Assembly (NCBI RefSeq): GCF_014647075.1
Contig: NZ_BMOM01000011.1
Location: 33,795-97,794, forward strand
Reading direction: 5' to 3'
Source: Deinococcus aerophilus
GTDB lineage: Bacteria > Deinococcota > Deinococci > Deinococcales > Deinococcaceae
Length of the DNA: 64,000 bases
Positions within the stretch are counted from its first letter, which is position 1, and every line of letters begins with the position of its first letter. This document shows, one piece after another, positions 49,719-58,569 of the stretch. Under the pieces are notes generated by a model. It saw nothing but the letters and a program-made list of their open reading frames with translations, was not told the origin of the DNA and ran no database searches. The translations under genes and the position numbers were made by a program.

Positions 49719-50701
49719 GCGGGCGCGGCGACCCCCGCGCGTACGACGCCGTCGTCGTGGGGGCGGGTCCGGCTGGACTCACGGCAGCCCTGACGCTGGG
49801 CGGCGCAGAGCGGCGCGTGCTGCTGCTCGACGGCGGCCCGCCGCGCAATGCCCGTGCGGCGGCGGCCCACAACGTCTTTACCCGCGACGGCTGCGCGCCC
49901 ACGGACCTCAAGACCCTGGGCCTGCGCGACCTGCGTCCCTACGACGTGACGGTGGTGCACTCCCCGGCCCGTGAGGCCCGCGTGCTGGGGGAGGACGGGG
50001 GCGCACACGCCTTCGCCCTGCGGTATGACGGGGCGGGCGGCTGGGTGCGGGCGCGGCGGCTGCTGTTTGCCAGCGGTGTGCGCGACGTGTTGCCGCATAT
50101 TCCGGGCCTGCGCGAACGCTGGGGCGTGAGCGTTCACCACTGTCCGTACTGCGACGGCTGGCCCAACCGGGACGCTCGTCTGGGCGTGCTTGGTCGCCAT
50201 CAGGGGGGGCATCACCTGGCCCTGAACGTGCGGGCCTGGGCTGAGGACGTGGCCCTGCTCACGAACGGCCCCGATGAACTGACCGACGAACAGCGCCGCG
50301 ATCTCGTGCGGGTTGGCGTGCCGCTGCATACCGGGTCCATCGCGCGCGTCAGCGGCGAGGAAGGCGTGACGGTTCATTTCCGGGGTGGCCGCACATTGGA
50401 TCTGGACGCCGTGTTCCTGAATCCTGGCCAGGTTCAGAACAGCGGGCTGCCCGCCGCTCTGAGCTGTGAGCTGAACGCGGGGGGGCGCGTGGTGGTCAAC
50501 GAACACGGCATGACCTCGGTGGCCGGGATCTGGGCCGCCGGGGACATGACCGGCGCGCCGCAGTACGTGACGAGCGCCGCCGCCAGCGGCATGACCGCCG
50601 CCGTGAGCCTGAACACCACCCTGATCCACGAGGACGTGCGGGCGCGCGGCGCGGCCTTCCACAAATCGCCCGATGAGGCCCCACAGGCGGGAGGCAGCTG
50701 A
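49715..50701 (+). CDS. Thioredoxin-reductase-like FAD/NAD(P) oxidoreductase
   Basis: 328-residue two-domain flavoprotein of the TrxR type. VVVGAGPAGLTAALTLGGAERRVLLLDGG binds FAD; HHCPYCDGWPNRDARLGVLG has the redox CxxC near residue 143 followed by the NAD(P) domain, and VAGIWAAGDMTGAPQYVTSAAASG is the C-terminal FAD block. The NADPH-domain glycine motif (LGVLGRHQGGHHLA) is unusual, with His in place of the GxGxxA pattern, so pyridine nucleotide use is uncertain, as in TrxR-like ferredoxin- or other-donor enzymes. Between SDR and HAD genes with four-base overlaps on both sides. Confidence 0.87.
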   Translation: MSGRGDPRAYDAVVVGAGPAGLTAALTLGGAERRVLLLDGGPPRNARAAAAHNVFTRDGCAPTDLKTLGLRDLRPYDVTVVHSPAREARVLGEDGGAHAFALRYDGAGGWVRARRLLFASGVRDVLPHIPGLRERWGVSVHHCPYCDGWPNRDARLGVLGRHQGGHHLALNVRAWAEDVALLTNGPDELTDEQRRDLVRVGVPLHTGSIARVSGEEGVTVHFRGGRTLDLDAVFLNPGQVQNSGLPAALSCELNAGGRVVVNEHGMTSVAGIWAAGDMTGAPQYVTSAAASGMTAAVSLNTTLIHEDVRARGAAFHKSPDEAPQAGGS

Positions 50702-51327
50702 AAGCGGTCCTCTTCGATCTGGACGGCACCCTGCACGACCGCAACGCCACTGCCCAGCAGTGGCTGCGGGAGCATACGGCCCGTTTCGATCTGCCCGCCG
50801 GTTACGCCGCCCGCTTTCTGGAACTGGATGACTTCGGGTACCGGCCCAAGCGGGAGGTGCTGCCCCGGCTGGTGCAGGAGTTCAAGTTGCCGCACCGGGC
50901 AGAGGCTCTGCTGGACGACTTCTCGGCCACCTTTCTGGGCGCTCCGGTCGTCATGCCCCACGCCCATGATGTCCTGCGGGAGCTGAGGTCCCGGGGAGTG
51001 CGGACCGGGGTCGTCACGAACGGCTGGGTGGCGGCGCAGACCGCGTGCCTGGAAGGCTGTGGGCTGACCCCTCTGGTGGAGGATGTGGTGATCAGCCGCG
51101 GTGTGGGTCTGAGCAAGCCGGACCCGGCCATCTACCACCTTGCCCTGGCCCGCCTCGGAGTGACGGCCGACGAAGCGTGGTTCGTGGGGGACTCGCCCCG
51201 CAACGACGTGTGGGGAGCACAGGCTGTGGGGCTGCGGGCCGCGTACCTGCCCACCGGACATTCACTGACCGGCGAGACGCCGGACGCGCTGCTGGAGGAT
51301 CTGCGCGGAGTGCTGAACCTGACGTGA
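50698..51327 (+). CDS. HAD-family hydrolase with apparent CTG start
   Basis: 209-residue phosphatase of the HAD superfamily (YjjG/GPH subclass). Motif I LFDLDGTL is at residues 5-12, VVTNGW is motif II (Thr), LSKPDPAIY carries motif III Lys and VGDSPRNDVWGA motif IV acids; the cap domain is helical. The frame is bounded upstream by an in-frame TGA seven codons before, and no ATG, GTG or TTG lies between it and motif I. The only start that keeps the normal N-terminus (xKAVLFDLDGTL) is CTG 50698, giving a CTGA overlap with the previous gene and GGGAGG just upstream. Start at codon CTG is inferred. Confidence 0.85.
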   Translation: MKAVLFDLDGTLHDRNATAQQWLREHTARFDLPAGYAARFLELDDFGYRPKREVLPRLVQEFKLPHRAEALLDDFSATFLGAPVVMPHAHDVLRELRSRGVRTGVVTNGWVAAQTACLEGCGLTPLVEDVVISRGVGLSKPDPAIYHLALARLGVTADEAWFVGDSPRNDVWGAQAVGLRAAYLPTGHSLTGETPDALLEDLRGVLNLT

Positions 51328-51375
51328 CCGCCCGGCCCCCGGTGGGAGTCCCGTTTCGGTTGCTACCATTCCTCC

Positions 51376-53883
51376 GTGTCTTCGGTTCTTCCTGACCTTC
51401 CCATCGCCGCCGTCCTTCCGGAGGTGAAGGCGGCGCTGGCGGCCCACCCACTCGTGGTGGTCCAGGCTCCTCCAGGCGCGGGCAAGAGTACGGCCCTGCC
51501 CCTGGCCCTGCTGAACGAGGGCTGGCTGGCGGGGCAGAGCGTGGTCATGCTGCAGCCCCGGCGGGTGGCGGCGCGCGCGGTGGCGGCGCGGCTGGCCGAG
51601 GGGCTGGGACAGGCGGTGGGGGAGACGGTGGGCTACCGCGTGCGCTTCGAGTCGCGGGTCTCGGCGCGCACCCGGCTGGAGGTGGTCACCGAGGGCATCC
51701 TGACCCGCCGCCTGCAGCGTGACCCCGAACTGGCGGGTGTGGGGCTGGTCATTCTGGACGAGTTCCACGAGCGTTCCCTGAACGCGGACCTCGCGCTGGC
51801 CCTGCTGCGCGAGGTGCAGGGAGCACTGCGCGGCGACCTGCGGGTGCTGATCATGAGCGCGACCCTGGACCCGGACCTGCCCGCCCGGCTGGGAGCGCCG
51901 CTGGTGGAGAGCATGGGCCGGGCCTATCCGGTCGAGGTGCGCTACCTGCCCACGGATCCGGTGGGCCGCGTGGAGGATCTGGTGGCCCGCAAAGTCCGGC
52001 AGGCCCTGGCCGACGACGAGGGCGATGTCCTGGCCTTCTTGCCCGGGGTGCGCGAGATTCGCGCGGCGGCGGCAGCTCTGGCAGACGTGGAGGCTGCGGT
52101 GCTGCCCCTGTACGGCGACCTGGGGGTCGGGGAGCAACGCCGCGCCCTTCTTCCCGATCCGGGTGGACGGCGCAAGGTGGTCCTGGCCACCAGCATCGCC
52201 GAGACCTCCCTCACCATTGACGGGGTGCGGGTGGTCGTGGACAGCGGGCAGAGCCGCACCCAGGCCTTTGACCCGGCCACCGGACTGAGCCGGATGGTGA
52301 CGGGCCGGGTCACGCGGGACAGCGCCGCGCAGCGGGCCGGACGGGCGGGCCGCACCGCGCCCGGGGTCGCCTACCGCCTGTGGTCCGAGCGCACCCACCC
52401 ACTGCTGCCGCCCGCCCGCGCGCCGGAAGTGCTGGAGGCCGATCTGGCCCCCCTGACGCTGGAACTCGCCGCCTGGGGAGCGCCCGACCCGGCGGCGCTG
52501 GCGTGGCTGGACGCGCCGCCCGCGCCGCGCGTGGAAACCGCGCGCCGGGTGCTGCGGGAACTGGAGGCGGTGGATGAGGCCGGCCGCGTCACGCCGGAGG
52601 GCCAGCGTCTGCTTGAATTTCCCACGCATCCCCGGCTGGCTCACCTGCTGACGGGCGGGGATGCGCGCGGACTGGGGCCACTGGCCGCCGACCTGGCCGC
52701 GCTGCTGGAGGAACGCGATCCGTTGCCGCCCGGTTCCGGCGCGGACCTGAGTGAACGGGTGGAGGCTTTGCGGGCGTGGCGGCGCGGCGAGCGTGCCCGG
52801 GGAGACGTGGCCGTGCTGGAGCGGGTGGAGCGCCTGTCGCGGCAGTGGCGCAGCCTGCTGAAAGTGCGCCCCGAGAACGAGCCCCCCGACCCCTTCGGCG
52901 TGGGCGCCTTGATCGCCCGGGCCTATCCCGAGCGGGTGGCGCTGGCGCGTGAACTGCAAGCCGGGGGCGTCCGGGGGCGCTTTCTGCTGGCGGGGGGGCA
53001 GGGGGTGATCCTGCCGGAAGGCGACGCGCTGGCAGGCCTGCGGACGCTGGCGGTGGCGCACCTGGACGCCCGGCCCACCGGTCAGGGAGCCGAGGGCCGC
53101 ATCTACCTGGCTGCGCCACTGGACCCTGCCGTGCTGGAGGACCGTGCGGTGTGGCTCGAGAGCGTGCGCTGGGAGACCCGCAGCGGGACCCTGCTGGCCC
53201 AGAGGGAGCGGCGGGTGGGGGCCCTGGTGCTGGAGACGCGGCCCCTGCGTGACAGTTCCGCCGGGGCGCGGGCACAGGCCCTGGCCGGAGCCATCCGCGG
53301 CGAGGGCCTGCACCTGCTGACCTTCTCGCCGGCGGCAGCGGCCCTGCGGGCGCGGGTGGAGGCTTTGCGTCACTGGCGGACTGGGGACGGCTGGCCGGAC
53401 CTCTCGGACGCCGCGCTGCTGGACACGCTGGAGGAGTGGCTCGGGCCCCGCCTGGGCACGGCCCGCACGCGCGAGGACCTGGGACGGCTTGACCTGCTGC
53501 CCGCCCTGCAGGCTCAGTTGCCTTGGCCGCTGCCGCAGCACCTCGATGATCTGGCCCCCACCCACCTGACCGTTCCTACCGGCAGCCGCATCCGGCTGGA
53601 ATACCGCGCCGACGGTTCGCCGCCGATCCTGGCCGTAAAGCTGCAGGAGCTCTTCGGGCTGGCCGACACGCCGGCGGTGAACGGGGGGCGCACGCCCGTG
53701 CTGCTGCACCTGCTGTCGCCGGCCGGCCGGCCCGTGCAGATTACCCAGGACCTGCGCTCGTTCTGGAACTCCTCGTATTTCGAGGTGCGCAAGGACCTGC
53801 GGGGCCGCTATCCCCGGCACCCGTGGCCGGATGACCCGTGGACCCACGCCCCGGTCAAGGGTGTCAAGCGGCGGGGCACCTGA
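51376..53883 (+). CDS. hrpB: ATP-dependent helicase HrpB
   Basis: DEAH/DExH-type helicase, 835 residues, probably acting on RNA. Walker A APPGAGKST at 31-39, LQPRRVAARAVAARLAE (motif Ia), VILDEFHERSLNADLAL (the DEFH form typical of HrpB), IMSATLD, then the second RecA domain with VVLATSIAETSLTI and QRAGRAGRTAPG, and the HrpB-specific C-terminal part ending FEVRKDLRGRYPRHPWPDDPW. GTG start at 51376 is six bases after TACCAT (51364-51369), so a leaderless GTG. No genes depend on it downstream. Confidence 0.96.
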   Translation: MSSVLPDLPIAAVLPEVKAALAAHPLVVVQAPPGAGKSTALPLALLNEGWLAGQSVVMLQPRRVAARAVAARLAEGLGQAVGETVGYRVRFESRVSARTRLEVVTEGILTRRLQRDPELAGVGLVILDEFHERSLNADLALALLREVQGALRGDLRVLIMSATLDPDLPARLGAPLVESMGRAYPVEVRYLPTDPVGRVEDLVARKVRQALADDEGDVLAFLPGVREIRAAAAALADVEAAVLPLYGDLGVGEQRRALLPDPGGRRKVVLATSIAETSLTIDGVRVVVDSGQSRTQAFDPATGLSRMVTGRVTRDSAAQRAGRAGRTAPGVAYRLWSERTHPLLPPARAPEVLEADLAPLTLELAAWGAPDPAALAWLDAPPAPRVETARRVLRELEAVDEAGRVTPEGQRLLEFPTHPRLAHLLTGGDARGLGPLAADLAALLEERDPLPPGSGADLSERVEALRAWRRGERARGDVAVLERVERLSRQWRSLLKVRPENEPPDPFGVGALIARAYPERVALARELQAGGVRGRFLLAGGQGVILPEGDALAGLRTLAVAHLDARPTGQGAEGRIYLAAPLDPAVLEDRAVWLESVRWETRSGTLLAQRERRVGALVLETRPLRDSSAGARAQALAGAIRGEGLHLLTFSPAAAALRARVEALRHWRTGDGWPDLSDAALLDTLEEWLGPRLGTARTREDLGRLDLLPALQAQLPWPLPQHLDDLAPTHLTVPTGSRIRLEYRADGSPPILAVKLQELFGLADTPAVNGGRTPVLLHLLSPAGRPVQITQDLRSFWNSSYFEVRKDLRGRYPRHPWPDDPWTHAPVKGVKRRGT

Positions 53884-53956
53884 GCATTCAGGCGGGTGGG
53901 GAACGGGGGAACGTTTGATAGTCCCCCTCAGCAGGCGGACACGCTAGCCTGCCGTC

Positions 53957-54358
53957 ATGAAGATCTGGGGAACCGGTCCGTTTGAGAATGAGGTGGGCGC
54001 GGCCTTCGCGCAGGAGGTCGTGCAGGACGGCGAGGTGGCGCTGGCCGAGGCCTTCGATGTGGCCCTGGATCCCGACACCGATTTTCTGGCCGCCGAGGAG
54101 GGCTGGCGGGCGGTGGCCGCTGCCGGCGTGCTGGACGCCGCGCTGAATGGAGCCACAGCCGCCCTCACCGACGCCGCGCTGCGGGCCTGGGTGGAGGCGG
54201 CGGAGCCGTCCATTCTGGCTCCGCTGCGGGAGGGAGCGCAGGAAGCGCTCGCCCGCGTCCTGGGCCCCGACAGCGAACTGCCCGAGTTGTGGGAAGACGG
54301 AGAGGACGCGGCGGGATGGCGCGCCACGGTGCAGCAGCTTCGCGCCTCCCTGTCCTGA
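53957..54358 (+). CDS. DUF4259 protein
   Basis: 133 residues opening MKIWGTGPFENEVGAAFAQEV, the mark of DUF4259, whose function is unknown. The rest is acidic, Ala-rich and helical with no catalytic motif. ATG 53957 lies six bases after TAGCCT (53945-53950). Convergent with the small secreted protein. Confidence 0.8.
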   Translation: MKIWGTGPFENEVGAAFAQEVVQDGEVALAEAFDVALDPDTDFLAAEEGWRAVAAAGVLDAALNGATAALTDAALRAWVEAAEPSILAPLREGAQEALARVLGPDSELPELWEDGEDAAGWRATVQQLRASLS

Positions 54359-54376
54359 GCGCGGCTTAGCTCCGCT

Positions 54377-54796
54377 TCAGAAGCGCAGTTCCAGGCCCAC
54401 GCCCGCTCCAAAGCCCGAGGCGGTGCTGCCGCGCACGAAGGCCCGCCACCCGGACGGTCCCAGCAGCGGTCCCCGCAGTCCGCCCTCGGTATAGACGCCA
54501 AAGCGGCCCGCGTACTCTGCGCCCGCGCTGGCAAAGGCATCGATGCGGGTCAGGGGCAGGTTCAGGTCGCGCAGGGTCACGCCCGCCGCAAAGCGGCTGG
54601 GGTTGTCCTTGCGCCATGCCCGCTCTGCGGTCGCCTCAACCCCCAGCGTCCCCAGCACCGGCACCTGAAACACCGAGAGGCCCGCGTGCAGGCCGTAGCC
54701 CCGAGTCGTGGCGTCCACTCCGGCCCAGGTGGTCGCGGCCGAGGCGGTGCAGGGCAGGGCGATGGCGGCGGCGATCAGCAGGGCGCGTGGGGTCAT
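54377..54796 (-). CDS. Small secreted, beta-barrel-like protein
   Basis: 139 residues. MTPRALLIAAAIALPCTASA is a signal peptide, followed by alternating hydrophobic/polar Gly-rich strands (GLHAGLSVFQVPVLGTLGVEATAERAW, FVRGSTASGFGAGVGLELRF) that end in Phe, as outer-membrane barrels do. Deinococcus has an outer envelope, so that location is possible. Function unknown. ATG 54796 is seven bases after TAGCCT (54804-54809). Confidence 0.72.
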   Translation of the reverse strand: MTPRALLIAAAIALPCTASAATTWAGVDATTRGYGLHAGLSVFQVPVLGTLGVEATAERAWRKDNPSRFAAGVTLRDLNLPLTRIDAFASAGAEYAGRFGVYTEGGLRGPLLGPSGWRAFVRGSTASGFGAGVGLELRF

Positions 54797-54839
54797 GTCC
54801 TTCAGGCTACCTGTCCAGCGTCCGGATGGATGAGAAGCC

Positions 54840-55691
54840 TCAGCCATTGAGCCGGACCCCGGCCACCGTTGCGAGCATGCGGAAGGTCTGGAACAGGTGG
54901 TAGGCGGTGTCGCTGCTCCAGCCCACCGTGACCGCGTCCACCCGCGTGATGTCCGGGATGCGCGCGCAGGCGTCGGCACGCGCCTGATGGTCAAAGGACA
55001 GCTGACACGGCGCGGGCCAGCGGGTGGTGTACGGCTGGGCGTTCCGGGCGGCGCGCACGGCCTGTTCGGCTCCATCGCGGATGCGTCGCTGCGCCTCGGC
55101 GGGGTGCAGGTGAACGGCGGCGTAGGTGCTCAGGCCTTCCTTGACGGCCACCGTGGTTACGCCGTCGCCCAGTTCGGCGCGGATCTCGGCCATGGCCACG
55201 TCGTCCCCGCTGGCAAACACCACCGGCACGCCGTAGTGTCCGGCGAGCAGCGCATTCAGGCCGTACTCGCCGGTATCGATGCCCCCCACGCGCACGTTGC
55301 GGATAAAGCCGTTCCAGGTGTGGGCCAGCGGTCCGCGGGGGCTGCCGGCACGGGCGTGGTAGCCCACGAACAGCAGCGCGCCCACGCCGTCCTCCTGCAC
55401 GCCCTGCACCATGCTCAGCGGCTTGTCGTTGCCGCTGGTAAAGCGCACCGCCTGCGGCAGCAGTTCGGGAATCAGGTTGCGCATGGTGTCGTGGCTGTCG
55501 TTGATGAGCACATCTGTGGCGCCGCCCATCAGCGCGCCCTCGGCGGCGGCGGCGGCCTCCAGCGTCATGCGCTCGCGGGCCGTCTGGTACTCGGTGCCGT
55601 TCACCAGTCCTCCGAATTCCGGCGGGCTGACCTGCACCCACGACGCCACCCCGCACACGCCCTCCATGTCCACGCTGATGACCACCTTCAC
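54840..55691 (-). CDS. dppA: D-aminopeptidase DppA-like (M55)
   Basis: Zinc peptidase removing D-amino acids from short peptides, perhaps recycling wall peptides. 283 residues, as is usual for M55. ISVDMEGVCGVASW (metal Asp8, Glu10), LINDSHDTMRN with metal His, FVGYHARAGSPRGPLAHTW with the active-site His and second His, and IDTGEYGLNALLAGHYGVPV are conserved. Start is GTG 55691, overlapping the stop of a six-codon ORF (GTGA) whose ATG is seven bases after TACGCT. No transporter genes nearby. Confidence 0.93.
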   Translation of the reverse strand: MKVVISVDMEGVCGVASWVQVSPPEFGGLVNGTEYQTARERMTLEAAAAAEGALMGGATDVLINDSHDTMRNLIPELLPQAVRFTSGNDKPLSMVQGVQEDGVGALLFVGYHARAGSPRGPLAHTWNGFIRNVRVGGIDTGEYGLNALLAGHYGVPVVFASGDDVAMAEIRAELGDGVTTVAVKEGLSTYAAVHLHPAEAQRRIRDGAEQAVRAARNAQPYTTRWPAPCQLSFDHQARADACARIPDITRVDAVTVGWSSDTAYHLFQTFRMLATVAGVRLNG

Positions 55692-55705
55692 GGCTGTTTC
55701 CTCAT
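55688..55705 (-). CDS. Putative 5'-terminal five-residue ORF coupled to dppA
   Basis: ATG AGG AAA CAG CCG TGA (MRKQP) begins seven bases after TACGCT (55713-55718) and its TGA overlaps the GTG of dppA. Ribosomes loading at the mRNA 5' end would finish here and restart at dppA. AGGAAA inside it may also act as the ribosome site. Real translation is untested. Confidence 0.45.
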   Translation of the reverse strand: MRKQP

Positions 55706-55814
55706 GCGGGTCAGCGTAGCGTCTGGACGGCCAACGGGGACCACGTTGCAGAGGCGGTGGAGCACGGGAACGAGCAGTCCGGGGGGCGGTGGAGGCGTGC
55801 TAGCCTCATATGTT

Positions 55815-56576
55815 ATGAGCCGCGTTGCCCTGAAATCTGCCCGCGAGATCGAGGCCATGCGCCGCGCGGGGGCGCTGGTCGCCGAAACGTTCCGTGTGCT
55901 GGACCCCTACGTCAAGCCCGGCGTGACCCTGGCCGAACTTGACCGCATCGCCGAGGAGCACATCCGCAAGGCCGGAGCCACCCCCGCGTACCTGGGCTAT
56001 GGTCCCAAGAACAACCCCTTTCCGGCCACCATCTGTGCGAGCGTGAATGAGGTGATCTGCCACGGAATTCCCGGCGAGCGGGCGCTGGAGGACGGGGACA
56101 TCATCGGTGTGGACATCGGCGTGCTGATGAACGGCGTGTACGGAGACGCGTGCTACACCTACACCGTGGGCACGGTCAGCCCCGAGGTGCAGGGGCTGGT
56201 GGACACCACCCGCGAGGCGCTGCAGGCCGGGCTGGACGTGGTGCGGCCCGGAGCGCGGACCGGGGACATCGGCCACGCCATCCAGACGCTCGCCGAGGGC
56301 CGGGGCTACGGCGTGGTGCGTGAGTACACCGGCCACGGCATCGGCAAGCGGCTGCACGAGGAACCCACCATCTACCACCACGGCGTGCGCTACACCGGCT
56401 TGAAGTTGCAGCCGGGTATGGTGTTTACCATCGAGCCGATGATCAACCTGGGCCGCCCCGAGACCCGGCTGCTCGCCGACGGCTGGACCGTTATCACCGC
56501 CGACAGGACGCCCAGCGCCCAGTTCGAACACACGCTGGTCGTGACGCCCAAAGGACATGAAATCCTGACGCTGTGA
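55815..56576 (+). CDS. map: Methionine aminopeptidase type I
   Basis: Removes initiator Met from new proteins; essential. 253 residues, type I without N-terminal extension. Pita-bread metal ligands are Asp100, Asp111, His174, Glu207 and Glu238, and His83 is the substrate-side His; VREYTGHGIGKRLHEEP is diagnostic. ATG 55815 is eight bases after TAGCCT (55801-55806). GTGA overlap with the next gene. Confidence 0.97.
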   Translation: MSRVALKSAREIEAMRRAGALVAETFRVLDPYVKPGVTLAELDRIAEEHIRKAGATPAYLGYGPKNNPFPATICASVNEVICHGIPGERALEDGDIIGVDIGVLMNGVYGDACYTYTVGTVSPEVQGLVDTTREALQAGLDVVRPGARTGDIGHAIQTLAEGRGYGVVREYTGHGIGKRLHEEPTIYHHGVRYTGLKLQPGMVFTIEPMINLGRPETRLLADGWTVITADRTPSAQFEHTLVVTPKGHEILTL

Positions 56577-57247
56577 CGCCGCAGGTTCAGCTTCCCAGGC
56601 CGCCCCGCCCGCCCAGATTTCCGCGGGGTGGCCTGCGGCCGGTCCTGCCTGCCGAGCTGGAAGACGAGTCGGTGTACCGGGGGGTGGTGATCGAAGGTGG
56701 GTCGCTGGGTGCGGGCCAGCTGCGGACCGTGTCCTTTGAGGGCGCGGTGTTCCGGGAGGTTGACCTGAGCGGAGTGGACTGGCAGCTTTTCCGGTTAAAG
56801 GACGTGCGCTTCGAGCGCTGTGATCTCAGCGGCGCGCAGTGGACCGAAGGGGCGCTGGAGCGCGTTCAGGTCACGGATTGCCGTCTGCTGGGCCTGCATC
56901 TGCCCGGCGCGGTGCTGCGGCACGTTCGCCTGACGCGGGCGCTGGCTCCGCTGTCGCTGTGGCCGGAGGTGGACGCCGCGCACCTGTGGCTGGAGGACAG
57001 CGACCTGACCGAGGCGCTGTTCACGGACGCACGATTGCCCGGCGCGGTGTTCCGGCGGTGTGCCCTGGGCCGGACCGATTTCCGCGGTGCGGGTCTGGAG
57101 GGTGCCGACTGGCGTGGCTCGCGTCTGCAGGGCGTGCGGGTGGGGGTGCGCGAGCTGACCGGCGTGACCGTCGAGCCGGTTCAGCTGCCCGAACTGGCGC
57201 ATCTGCTGGGCGTACATGTCGAGGCCCTGGACGCTGAAGCGGAGTAG
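56573..57247 (+). CDS. Pentapeptide-repeat-like protein
   Basis: 224 residues with a run of degenerate A(D/N)LxX pentapeptides (FEGAVFREVDLSGVDWQLFRLKDVRFERCDLSGAQ and DSDLTEALFTDARLPGAVFRRCALGRTDFRGAGLEGADW) that form a right-handed beta-helix. The N-terminus is Pro/Arg-rich. Some such proteins shield gyrase from quinolones, but this copy is irregular and nothing supports that role. Starts with GTG overlapping the map stop, so it is coupled to map. Confidence 0.8.
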   Translation: MTPQVQLPRPPRPPRFPRGGLRPVLPAELEDESVYRGVVIEGGSLGAGQLRTVSFEGAVFREVDLSGVDWQLFRLKDVRFERCDLSGAQWTEGALERVQVTDCRLLGLHLPGAVLRHVRLTRALAPLSLWPEVDAAHLWLEDSDLTEALFTDARLPGAVFRRCALGRTDFRGAGLEGADWRGSRLQGVRVGVRELTGVTVEPVQLPELAHLLGVHVEALDAEAE

Positions 57248-57306
57248 GGAAATACTCTGAAATTCAGTCTTCCCAGTTGATCTCTGCCCTGATCTGCGGG
57301 GTTCCG

Positions 57307-57873
57307 TTACCCGCCCGGGGTCTGCCCGGAGACGGCGCTCTGCTGCTCGAAGCGTTCCTGAAAAAAACGGTCCTGAAGAAAGTGCCCCTGCGTCAGCAGC
57401 CGGTCGGCAGCGGTGTGGTCCAGCCGCAGCGCGTCGCTCACTCCGGCGCTGATCTGTTCAAGCTGTTCGCGCAGCAGGGCCTCGGCGGACTGGCCCCGCG
57501 CTGCTATACGGGCGCGGGCCGCGGGCGTGAGGTCCAGGTAGGCGCGCAGCGTGGCAGGCAGGTAGTCGTGGCGGGCCTGGGTGACCAGAAACCGGTTGCG
57601 GACATCCAGGGGGGCGGCGTGTTCCCCCGCCAGCGCATCCTGAAGGCGGCACAGCAGCGCCAGGGCGTACAGCCGGTGCGGTTCGGGCAGACGCAGGGCC
57701 AGTTCGGCGGCGGGTTCGGGAAGCGGGCCGGAGAGGGCAGCGCGGTCCACCGGGTCGCGGGCCGCCTGCTCCCGCAGGAGTTCCATCCGGTGCCGGTGGA
57801 TCATCTGCCGCCGCAGCAGCGGAAAGGCCACCACGCTGCCAAGGAAAAAGAGGGGGACAAGCATGTCTTCCAC
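57307..57873 (-). CDS. Membrane-anchored protein of unknown function
   Basis: 188 residues. One N-terminal transmembrane helix (MEDMLVPLFFLGSVVAFPLL), then a basic cytosolic stretch (RRQMIHRHRMELLREQAARDP) and a helical domain. No recognised motif; QRFFQERFEQQS-type charged helices end it. ATG 57873 has GGAAGAC upstream and no leaderless box. Confidence 0.65.
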   Translation of the reverse strand: MEDMLVPLFFLGSVVAFPLLRRQMIHRHRMELLREQAARDPVDRAALSGPLPEPAAELALRLPEPHRLYALALLCRLQDALAGEHAAPLDVRNRFLVTQARHDYLPATLRAYLDLTPAARARIAARGQSAEALLREQLEQISAGVSDALRLDHTAADRLLTQGHFLQDRFFQERFEQQSAVSGQTPGG

Positions 57874-57987
57874 AGTTGCAACCTCCAGTCGGGTGGCCCG
57901 ACCCTAGCGGCGCAGGCGGGGCCCGGGCGTCCTCCCAAAGGCGGAGGCTCCGCTGATCCTCCGGCCCGGCCTGCCCCCATCAGGGAA

Positions 57988-58016
57988 TTGTGCGCGCCGC
58001 GGCGGCACCCTACACT
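57988..58016 (+). promoter_or_regulatory. Promoter of the SpoVS-like gene
   Basis: TTGTGC (57988-57993), 17-base spacer, TACACT (58011-58016), then a leader with TGGAGG. Confidence 0.65.
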
Positions 58017-58053
58017 GGCCGGGCAAGCGTTCTTGCTGGAGGAAAGTCGAGTC

Positions 58054-58329
58054 TTGGAAACCCTGCGCGTCTCTGCCACGTCCCGTCCCAACGCCATCGC
58101 CGGAGCCATCGCGGCGCTGCTGCGCTCTCAGGGGCAGGTCAACATTCAGGCCATCGGTCCCGCCGCCGTCAACCAGACGGTCAAGGCGCTGGCCATCGCC
58201 CGCGGTTATCTGCAGGACGACGCCCTGGACCTGTTCGCGCAGCCTGAGTTCGTGAAGCTTGAGGGCCAGGGGGAGGAGCGCACCGCCCTGACCTTCCGGG
58301 TAACGGCGGCCCGGCGGACGGCACCGTAA
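58054..58329 (+). CDS. spoVS: SpoVS-like (stage V sporulation protein S) small protein
   Basis: 91-residue Alba-like nucleic-acid-binding fold. ETLRVSATSRPNAIAGAIAALLR...VNIQAIGPAAVNQTVKALAIARGYL is the SpoVS pattern, found in Thermus/Deinococcus without sporulation. The start is TTG 58054, in register with the family N-terminus, with GGAGG 11 bases upstream; no ATG or GTG is available between it and the promoter. The stop codon lies inside a 20-base tandem duplication. Confidence 0.88.
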   Translation: METLRVSATSRPNAIAGAIAALLRSQGQVNIQAIGPAAVNQTVKALAIARGYLQDDALDLFAQPEFVKLEGQGEERTALTFRVTAARRTAP

Positions 58330-58362
58330 GCATTGGGGCTTTACCGTAAGCACTGAGGCTTT
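58323..58362 (+). repeat. Tandem 20-base direct repeat spanning the spoVS stop
   Basis: Two adjacent 20-base units (58323-58342, 58343-58362) starting ACCGTAAGCA and ending GGCTTT differ at two positions. The first contains the spoVS TAA. Confidence 0.85.
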
Positions 58363-58569
58363 CCGGCGTCCCACCTGAAGTCTGCCGTCCCTGTCTCTCA
58401 TAAAATCTGAGTGTGGTGCGCTAAGATATGGACAGGTAACTTCCGGCCTGATGGCATGGGCCATCGGGCGCAGACCCCCCTGACCCTGGAAGACGCCGCC
58501 TTTTTCCCGGCCCCGCCTTCTCCGTGATTCCCACAGCGGGCCGTGCCACTCCCCGGAGGAGCGACACCT

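Noticed and set aside
51262..53847. Minus-strand ORF opposite hrpB
   Set aside because: Shadow of hrpB in a GC-rich genome; low-complexity Gln/Arg/Pro translation.
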